Of a DNA stretch of 10,590 bases, positions 6,404-10,590 are shown piece by piece. The notes under the pieces are model-generated. The model saw only the letters and a list, made by a program, of their open reading frames with translations. It had not been told where the DNA came from and searched no databases. How positions within the stretch are numbered: the first letter of the stretch is position 1; each line of letters starts with the position of its first letter. Origin of the DNA: Methylocapsa sp. (GTDB taxonomy: Bacteria > Pseudomonadota > Alphaproteobacteria > Rhizobiales > Beijerinckiaceae); assembly GCA_003162995.1 (NCBI GenBank), contig PLUZ01000569.1, positions 1-10,590 of the forward strand. Reading direction: 5' to 3'. A program made the position numbers and the translations under genes.

Positions 6404-6652
6404 CTAGTCGTGGTCATGCTCGTGCTGGTCGCCACGGCCGCGATCCCCGTCGTGGTGCCGATGGCGATGATGGTCCCGGTCGTGATGCTCATGATGCCGA
6501 CGATCATGATCTCGATGTCGATTCCCGCCCTCGATACCATGCATTACGCCGCGGGCGATGCCCTCGCCTTGATCCCCCTGTGCCAGGGCCGGTGCGCCAG
6601 TCGCCAGCATAATTCCAGCGGCAGCGGCAAATAAGATGATCTTCTTGTCCAT
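6404..6652 (-). CDS. Exported His/Asp/Arg-rich small protein
   Basis: The protein has 82 residues. MDKK, a hydrophobic stretch and APALAQ form a Sec signal peptide with predicted cleavage after Ala24. The mature part begins GDQGEGIARGVMHG and then becomes a low-complexity tail of His, Asp and Arg holding about 15 His (HRDHDRRHHEHHDRDHH). AGGAG lies 6 nt before the ATG (AGGAGATCATTATG), a strong ribosome-binding site. Such His-rich periplasmic peptides bind Ni, Zn, Cu or Co; the metal is not determinable. It is the convergent neighbour of the copper-protein remnant and close to the NRAMP gene, so a metal-buffering role fits, by inference. I do not recognise a named family. The stop is TAG after DHD. 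Confidence 0.75.
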   Translation of the reverse strand: MDKKIILFAAAAGIMLATGAPALAQGDQGEGIARGVMHGIEGGNRHRDHDRRHHEHHDRDHHRHRHHDGDRGRGDQHEHDHD

Positions 6653-6833
6653 AATGATCTCCTGTTGACGATCGAAGTCGTTTTAAAGAAACAAGCTTTG
6701 CCACTTGTTGGGCGCATCACAATCAAGGAAAGAATTTCCAAACATCGCTCCGAGGGCGCGCCCACCGGTCCGACGATCCCGACCGAATAGCGCGCCCCGC
6801 GGTTTTGATCTCAAGCTCGAGACGGCTTGATCG

Positions 6834-7283
6834 TCAGGCAGCGGCATTCCGAAGATCGCGGACGCGATCGTGATTTGCCTTTACGCCTTGGAATTGCCGC
6901 TCGATAATTGTTCTCACATCCACCGGTAAATCCTGCTTGAGTGCCGCCTCATAGGCGTGCTTTCCGGTGTCTTCTCCTCGCTCGCATTCGGCGAGCACCG
7001 CGTGTTCATTCATGCCGGTGATGGTGGACTTTATGTTGGTCCAAGCACGATGCATCGATCCACCGACTGAACCGCCCTGGGCGGGCTGCCCACCGAGACC
7101 ACGAACCTTAGCTTCCAATTCCGCAGCGCCCTCAGCACAGCGTCGGGCAGCTGCTTCGAACAGCGTCTTGAGATTTGGACTAGTAACTCCCTGGGCGCAT
7201 GTACGGAAGCCCTGCTCTCCATCTCTGCTGGTTTCTATTAAATCGTTCATCGTCTTGATCACGTCATTAGTGTTCATTGTCAT
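6834..7283 (-). CDS. DUF2383/PA2169-type four-helix-bundle (ferritin-like) protein
   Basis: The protein has 149 residues starting MTMNTNDVIKTMNDLIE. AGGAG (7291-7295) is 7 nt from ATG 7283, so the longer open frame to 7334 is not used. Helical segments carry the family pattern: DLIETSRDGEQGFRTCA, then ELEAKVRGLGG with a Gly-rich turn (QGGSVGGSMHRAW), then AVLAECERGEDTGKHAYEAAL, ending with an ERQFQGVKANHDRVRDLR helix. The length is typical of the family. It is ferritin-like with conserved Glu/His, so metal binding is possible, but the biochemical role is unknown. Members are often stress-induced. On the minus strand 181 bp separate it from the His-rich gene downstream, so it is probably its own unit. 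Confidence 0.85.
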   Translation of the reverse strand: MTMNTNDVIKTMNDLIETSRDGEQGFRTCAQGVTSPNLKTLFEAAARRCAEGAAELEAKVRGLGGQPAQGGSVGGSMHRAWTNIKSTITGMNEHAVLAECERGEDTGKHAYEAALKQDLPVDVRTIIERQFQGVKANHDRVRDLRNAAA

Positions 7284-7541
7284 TACTTCGCTCCTTGGTT
7301 TTTGTGTGAGCCGCCCCGGAGGACGCGTGCCCACGTACGCTGAAGAATTGGCGACTTGAAAGGTTCCCGTTTGAATAACATCGTACCGGACAGACTGTTC
7401 AATCTAGTGATTATGCTTTCCGTAGCTTGAAGCATGTCCTTGAGCACCCAACGCGGCGTAAAGTTAGGTCATTTCGCGACTCGAAATTCTTGTCTTAAAT
7501 TTGCTCGACGAGGTTGAATAGCCATGAAGGAGAGATTTTAA

Positions 7542-7679
7542 ATGAGGTACTTCCCTCACTGTTCAAAGCCTGCCGAGCAAAACCAAGACAAGCACGACAA
7601 GGAGTATGAGGCCGAGACCGCCACCACCGTAGTAGCCAGCACACCCTTCCCCCCGAATGAGCGTCAACAAATCCGCTAG
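7542..7679 (+). CDS. Possible 45-residue hypothetical protein
   Basis: The frame starts MRYFPHCSKPAEQ and ends NERQQIR. AAGGAGAG lies about 8 nt upstream of the ATG, overlapping a 5-codon leader-like frame (ATG 7523, MKERF). It is hydrophilic and acidic in the middle (QDKHDKEYEAE) with Pro-rich PFPPNE near the end. There is no transmembrane segment or known motif. The good ribosome-binding site is the main support; it could still be spurious. Confidence 0.4.
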   Translation: MRYFPHCSKPAEQNQDKHDKEYEAETATTVVASTPFPPNERQQIR

Positions 7680-7702
7680 TTCTTCAGCTCGACTTTGGGC
7701 AA

Positions 7703-7762
7703 TTAGATGGTGATGTCGTTACTCGTCCTTTGATAATAGAGATATCCGAGCACAGCTGCAAC
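7703..7762 (-). pseudogene. C-terminal remnant of a small single-span membrane protein
   Basis: The minus-strand frame reads VAAVLGYLYYQRTSNDITI then stop, the look of a short membrane segment with a polar tail. The frame immediately upstream has no start (HCCQ instead). In the next frame ATG 7792 gives MLRTVVR, so a one- or two-base shift near 7763-7775 would join MLRTVV to VAAVLGYLYY. I read this as a frameshifted tiny membrane protein of about 25-27 codons. No family is named; chance is not excluded. Confidence 0.3.
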
Positions 7763-7816
7763 CTGACAACAGTGCGAAGCATGGCGATCTAGGCAACGAG
7801 AACATCGCGGTAGCGG

Positions 7817-7990
7817 TTATTTCCCCTTGAGCGTGTCTTTGACGCCGGCGACAGCGTTCTGGATCTTTCCCGCCGCCTGGCCGGCCTTGCCGTCGGACTC
7901 CAGCTTCGCATCGCCGAGCACCTTGCCAGCGACCTCCTTGATTCTCCCTTTTATTTCCTTCGCCGATCCCTCGACCCGGTCCTTGTCCAT
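7817..7990 (-). CDS. CsbD-like stress response protein
   Basis: The protein has 57 residues, MDKDRVEGSAKEIKGRIKEV followed by an AGKVLGDAKLESDGKAGQ segment and an ending VKDTLKGK. This is the CsbD fold: small, Lys/Gly-rich, with the family pattern 'GSAKEIKGRIKEVAGKVLGD...KAEGKAGQAAGKIQ'. AAGGAAAG lies just upstream of the ATG. CsbD proteins are made in general stress response (sigmaB in Bacillus; common in stress-induced sets of rhizobia), but their molecular function is unknown. A longer open frame on the same strand (7719-8015) is a shadow in another register. No EcfG motif is evident upstream. Confidence 0.88.
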   Translation of the reverse strand: MDKDRVEGSAKEIKGRIKEVAGKVLGDAKLESDGKAGQAAGKIQNAVAGVKDTLKGK

Positions 7991-8303
7991 GACTCTTTCC
8001 TTCGAGACCTAGCAAAATCCCTTAATGGGAGAGGTGGCTATGGTGTAGCTCAGCTTTTCCTTTGGTCTTGAAGCTCAATTAGCAGACGGCCGAACGGCGA
8101 TCTGATCAATATTGCTCATGCCGTTTAGACTCGACAAATCTTATGATAAGTGAAGCTTCGCTTGCGATTTGTGGTGTCGAAGGCCGTGCCGTGTCATGGC
8201 GATCAAGCGCAAAGCATCATCCAATCCGAGAACTTTTCTCGACAATGTCGGCGAGGGTTGGAGCATTGGTGCGTACCGCGCCACTGTGGACGTTCATCGA
8301 TAC
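7991..8303. other. Mostly gene-free stretch upstream of csbD, ending at the IS630 remnant
   Basis: This holds the csbD ribosome-binding site and presumably its promoter. A 36-residue plus-strand frame from ATG 8196 to TAG 8306 (MAIKRKASSNPRTFLDNVGE...) has protein-like composition but no ribosome-binding site. It ends inside the presumed IS630 left end, so it could be the start of a gene cut by the insertion. I do not recognise it. Confidence 0.4.
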
Positions 8304-8738
8304 TAGTGCCCCGTTTCAATCAATTTGAAATGATTTGATGATTCGCTTTCGTCGCGACCGAGCGACGGAGGCGATCATGGCTGCAAGGGAAATTATCGTA
8401 AACAAATATGTTGTGCGGTTAAGCGGCGACGAACGTGAACAGCTTGCAGCGCTGATCCGGAACGGAAGCAGCCCCGCGCACCGCCTGCTGAAGGCGCGGA
8501 TCTTGTTGAAGGCGGACGTCTCTGAAGCAGGCGAAGGATGGAGCGACAACGAATTCATCGAGGCCCTGGAGACCAGTCATCCATGGTTTACCGAGTGCGC
8601 AAACAACTGGTGGAAGAGGGCCTCGAGGCTGTGTTGAGGCGGAAGCCGCGAGCGGCGCCTGCCGTTCCGGGGATTTTCGACGGTGAGGAGGAAGCCAAAC
8701 TGATTGCTTTGGCCTGCTCCGAGCCTCCCAAGGGCCCC
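8303..8738 (+). mobile_element. IS630-family element, 5' remnant
   Basis: The segment holds the left part of an IS630-like element: presumed end at the CTAG/TAGTGCCCC near 8303-8311 (IS630 elements target TA), an inverted repeat TTTCAA...TTGAAA at 8313-8329, and the transposase N-terminal domain. It ends abruptly near 8736-8738, where istA sequence of the opposite orientation begins. The left boundary is inferred from gene position and the TA, not from an identified partner end. Confidence 0.6.
8377..8738 (+). pseudogene. IS630-family transposase, frameshifted and 3'-truncated
   Basis: ATG 8377 (MAAREIIVNKYVVRLS) has GGAGG 5 nt upstream. The first frame encodes the N-terminal winged-helix DNA-binding domain (KYVVRLSGDEREQL, SPAHRLLKARILLKAD, WSDNEFIEALETS). 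Near 8577 the reading shifts one base: the continuation SSMVYRVRKQLVEEGLEAVL is in the next frame, up to CSEPPKG at about 8735. The family's DDE catalytic domain, more than 200 residues, is missing. The fragment therefore cannot transpose on its own. Confidence 0.85.
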
Positions 8739-9159
8739 GACAATCTCATGGCTCCAGTCGAACTGGTAAGCTTCGCCCGGCGCAAACGACAGCGGCACGT
8801 AGGCGTCTGCCATCTGGCTTGCGTGCCGGCTCCAGGACCGGGCATAGCGGCGAACCGCGTCATAGCCGCCCCCATATCCCAGGGCCCGCAGCCCTTCGAA
8901 GAGCCGGATCAAAGTTAGACGTTCACGTGCCGGAATTGCTGGTGTTCGCCGTAAGCATCCGGTCAAGCTCAGCTTTCCAGCGACCCAACTTGGGACGCGG
9001 CTGAATCTCCCGTTCATAAGAAAATGATGTCTCACCCGAACGAAGAACCTTGCGCACCGTGTTGCGCGATATCTTCAAGTCGCGGGCGATCTCCTTAATC
9101 GACTTCCCTTTGATCAAATGTTCGCGCCGTATCCGGCCGATCGTCTCCACAATCAGCAT
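8739..9159 (-). pseudogene. istA: IS21 transposase istA, frameshifted and truncated
   Basis: ATG 9157-9159 (MLIVETIGRIRREHLIKG) starts the helix-turn-helix domain (KSIKEIARDLKISRNTVRKV), followed by SGETSFSYEREIQPRPKLGRW. Near 8940 the frame slips one base, and the protein continues as PARERLTLIRLFEGLRALGY, GGYDAVRRYARSW and AYVPLSFAPGEAYQFDWSHE. The last contains the first catalytic Asp of the retroviral-integrase-type core. Homology stops at GTC 8739-8741, where IS630 DNA begins. The remaining catalytic residues are lost. In normal IS21, IstA works with the ATPase IstB, which is absent here. Confidence 0.88.
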
Positions 9160-9167
9160 CCCCCACC

Positions 9168-9219
9168 GGTCAATTTTGTACGCCGATCCCCCATCCAGGG
9201 GGTCAAAGTTGCACGCCGA
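9168..9219 (-). repeat. IS21 end repeats (putative transposase-binding sites)
   Basis: Two 19-bp direct repeats, TCGGCGTGCAACTTTGACC (9201-9219) and TCGGCGTACAAAATTGACC (9168-9186) on the minus strand, match at 16 of 19 positions with a 33-bp period. Multiple terminal repeats of this kind are characteristic of IS21-family ends. Confidence 0.7.
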
Positions 9220-9237
9220 AACACACTTCACCTTCGG

Positions 9238-10063
9238 CTAATGGGAAACAAGCACCGGTATTTTCGACGACAAAAGAATGGACTGAGTGGCTCCGCCGAA
9301 GATGAATTCCAGCCACATGGGGTGCGAGTAACCCCCCATCACCAATAGATCATAATGTCCTTGCTCGATCTGCTTTCGGAGCGAGGCATGTTCGTCGTCG
9401 GCCCTGATTTGGAGCGTATCCATTCCAATCTTGATCCTGTGTTTGGCCAAGTGCGCCAACAGGCTTGCCGCATCGGCCTCGCTGTCCTCCGCAGACGGGC
9501 GAATAATCGTCACGACTTGAACAGACCGCGCCAGGCGCAATAGCGGCAACGCGTCGTGGACTGACCTGACGGCTTCACGGCTACCATCCCAAGCGATCGC
9601 AATTCTTGCGAGCGCGCTCAGCTGCACCGCGGCGGGCACGACCAGGACCGGGCGGCCGCACCGCGAGACCGACCGAGTGGGCGATCGGCAATGGATGGGT
9701 TTCCGGCGAGCCTTGCCATTCGTATTGTCCAAGGATCACAAGGTCCGCGTAGCGAGCTCTGTTGCTGATGCCTTGGTCGACGTCGCCTTCCGCCTCAAAC
9801 CAGCATGCATCAGTCAGGCGCCCCGCGGATTCTTCGCTGAACACCGCCGCTGCCGCTTGGGCATCCAAGGCCAACTTCGCGGAGAGATCGGCGGCCACCT
9901 CATCGACGCGGCTTGGCTTGTACCGTGGTGGCACCTCCGCCGGTGCGGTCACGTGTATCCCGTTGAGCCGCGCGCCCGTGCGTATTGCTAGTTCGACAGC
10001 GAATTGCATCCTGCGCCGCCCTGCTTGGCTCCCGTCTACATGCACCAGCAAATCGCGAAACAT
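9238..10063 (-). pseudogene. Tandem-domain universal stress protein, broken by a one-base frameshift
   Basis: ATG 10063 (MFRDLLVHVDGSQAGRRRMQ) has TAGGAGA 7 nt upstream. The first USP domain runs to LPIAHSVGLA at about 9662; there the frame shifts by one base, and the second half continues as CGRPVLVVPAAVQ, IAWDGSREAVRSV, YDLLVMGGYSH and IFGGATQSILL, ending KIPVLVSH. Joined, it is about 275 residues, the usual size of a two-domain UspA-like protein. The nucleotide-loop motif in domain two is altered (GGYSH where GGYGH is usual). Read as written, the product stops at 9581 after out-of-frame residues. USPs of this type are commonly induced by low oxygen or starvation. A sequencing error is a real alternative, since both halves look otherwise well preserved. 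Confidence 0.85.
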
Positions 10064-10097
10064 GTCCAGTCTCCTAACCTTTTCCCCCTCTGATCTG

Positions 10098-10128
10098 GGA
10101 CGGACCGTCCGCCGGGTCGCCCGCGGAC
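10098..10128. repeat. Overlapping inverted repeats upstream of the universal stress protein gene
   Basis: GGACGG-A-CCGTCC (10098-10110) overlaps a second hairpin, GTCCGC...GCGGAC (10107-10112 with 10123-10128). The pair lies 35-65 bp before the start codon, probably within the leader or core promoter. It could be an operator or a leader hairpin. Confidence 0.4.
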
Positions 10129-10162
10129 GGCATCCTTGATAGGGGGCTAGTGATCGGGTGCT

Positions 10163-10176
10163 TTGCTCTAAATCAA
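10163..10176 (-). promoter_or_regulatory. FixK/FNR-type box upstream of the universal stress protein gene
   Basis: TTGCT-CTAA-ATCAA matches the FNR/FixK consensus TTGAT-N4-ATCAA at 9 of 10 positions. Its centre is about 106 bp before the start codon, so a class II promoter (site at -41.5) would start transcription near 10128 and leave a leader of about 65 nt. Low-oxygen control of USP genes by FNR-family regulators is well known, so this position supports the call. Confidence 0.5.
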
Positions 10177-10255
10177 ACTAACCCGGCCGTCGACAACGAG
10201 GGTGGGATCGGTTCTTCGCACGACACGCGTGACAGCCGGGACGGCCGCGAAGGGT

Positions 10256-10590
10256 CCAGACTGTGTAAAAAGGCCTTCGAATTTGCTAGAATCGGCTCGA
10301 CATCGGAGGGCCGGTCATGGGGCGTTTCGTCGAGGGGGAAGACCGACTGCAGTCGTTGTTATTGCCGGAGACGCTCGATGATTACGTGACCGAGGACAAC
10401 CCTGTTCGGGTGGTCGAAGTCTTCATTGAAGAGCTTGATCTCGGGGCGCTTGGCTTTGAGGGCGTTCACCCGGCGGCGACGGGTCGGCCCGCCTATCATC
10501 CGTCGACACTTCTGAAGATCTACCTCTACGGCTATCTTAATCGGATCCAGTCCAGCCGCCGCCTTGAACGGGAGGCCCAGCGCAATATCG
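10256..10590 (+). mobile_element. IS1182-family element, left end (runs off right edge)
   Basis: CAGACTGTGTAAAAAGGCC starting near 10257 resembles the ACTGTGTAAAAA-type terminal repeats of IS1182-group elements, and a matching transposase starts about 60 bp further in. The exact left boundary is uncertain by a few bases. The right end is outside the window. Confidence 0.55.
10317..10590 (+). CDS. IS1182-family transposase, N-terminal part (runs off right edge)
   Basis: ATG 10317 has GGAGG (10305-10309) 7 nt upstream. The 91 visible residues begin MGRFVEGEDRLQSLLLPETL and continue with DDYVTEDNPVRVVEVFIEEL, GRPAYHPSTLLKIYLYGYLN and SSRRLEREAQRN. This is the DUF772-type N-terminal domain of IS1182 (IS5/IS1182-like) transposases, which usually have about 450-500 residues with a later DDE nuclease domain. 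The frame is open to the edge with no lesion, so this is the youngest-looking mobile element in the window. Confidence 0.9.
   Translation, partial: MGRFVEGEDRLQSLLLPETLDDYVTEDNPVRVVEVFIEELDLGALGFEGVHPAATGRPAYHPSTLLKIYLYGYLNRIQSSRRLEREAQRNI

Larger units (their letters stand above)
8739..9226 (-). mobile_element. IS21-family element, left-end remnant
   Basis: This holds an IS21 left end: a GTGTGTTTCGGCGTG-type terminus near 9226 on the minus strand, two internal 19-bp repeats, and the first half of istA. The rest of istA and all of istB are absent. The end lies about 12 bp past the stop of the universal stress protein gene, so insertion spared that coding region. Confidence 0.65.

Noticed and set aside
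6230..6634. 134-residue plus-strand open frame with hydrophobic repeats
   Set aside because: Its hydrophobic run is the antisense of the His/Asp-rich tail of the minus-strand exported protein, which has a signal peptide and ribosome-binding site.
4332..6652. A functional link between the metal genes and the ligase-oxidase cluster
   Set aside because: They are separated by a 526-bp gene-free gap with convergent orientation; nothing in the sequence ties them together.
7343..7367. GGAAC upstream of the DUF2383 gene as an EcfG promoter
   Set aside because: The -10 position reads TCTT, only 2 of 4 matches to CGTT at 16-nt spacing.
7719..8015. 98-residue minus-strand open frame over the csbD region
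   Set aside because: It is a shifted register of the csbD gene; the CsbD frame has the family sequence and its own ribosome-binding site.
8577..9035. 152-residue minus-strand open frame as one protein
   Set aside because: Only its middle is istA coding. Its first part is out of frame with istA, and its last part is antisense to the IS630 fragment.
10184..10247. Inverted repeat CGGCCGTC / GACGGCCG upstream of the IS1182 element
   Set aside because: The core CGGCCG is self-palindromic and common in GC-rich DNA, so the pairing is weak evidence.
1..10590. CRISPR arrays, tRNA/rRNA genes, phage structural genes, toxin-antitoxin pairs
   Set aside because: None was recognised on either strand.

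Overview
The window looks like an accessory region of an alphaproteobacterial, probably rhizobial (Bradyrhizobium- or Mesorhizobium-like), replicon. The evidence is moderately GC-rich DNA, stress and metal genes of kinds common in rhizobia (CsbD, DUF2383, DUF326, tandem universal stress protein, NRAMP), a FixK/FNR-type box, EcfG-like promoter motifs, and remnants of IS630, IS21 and IS1182-type elements. The taxon is an inference; no rRNA, tRNA or species marker is present.

Left part (1-3805): two divergent gene pairs share a 294-bp intergenic region. On the minus strand a divergent PurD-like ATP-grasp ligase is followed, with translational coupling, by a class I SAM methyltransferase that runs off the left edge. 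On the plus strand a HemK/PrmC-like methyltransferase with an NPPY motif overlaps a haem-oxygenase-like diiron oxidase (HDO, 'iron-containing redox enzyme'). A ligase, two methyltransferases and a diiron oxidase together look like a small-molecule or peptide/protein tailoring pathway. This is the best candidate here for an undescribed system; its product cannot be read from sequence.

Middle (3806-8300): a 526-bp gene-free stretch with two hairpins and a 10-bp direct repeat comes first. It is followed by an NRAMP-family transporter with non-canonical metal-site motifs, a Cys-rich DUF326 copper-binding protein reduced to its C-terminal half, an exported His-rich small protein, a DUF2383 four-helix protein, a possible 45-residue protein, a remnant of a small membrane protein and a 57-residue CsbD-like stress protein. 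Together this is a metal and stress set of small genes, each with its own ribosome-binding site rather than forming one operon.

Right part (8300-10590): a 5' piece of an IS630-type transposase is fused tail to tail with a 5' piece of an IS21 istA gene, both frameshifted. Beyond this lie a tandem universal stress protein gene broken by a one-base frameshift, with a near-consensus FixK/FNR box upstream, and the intact 5' end of an IS1182-type transposase that runs off the right edge. The right side is therefore an insertion-sequence accumulation zone with decaying genes.
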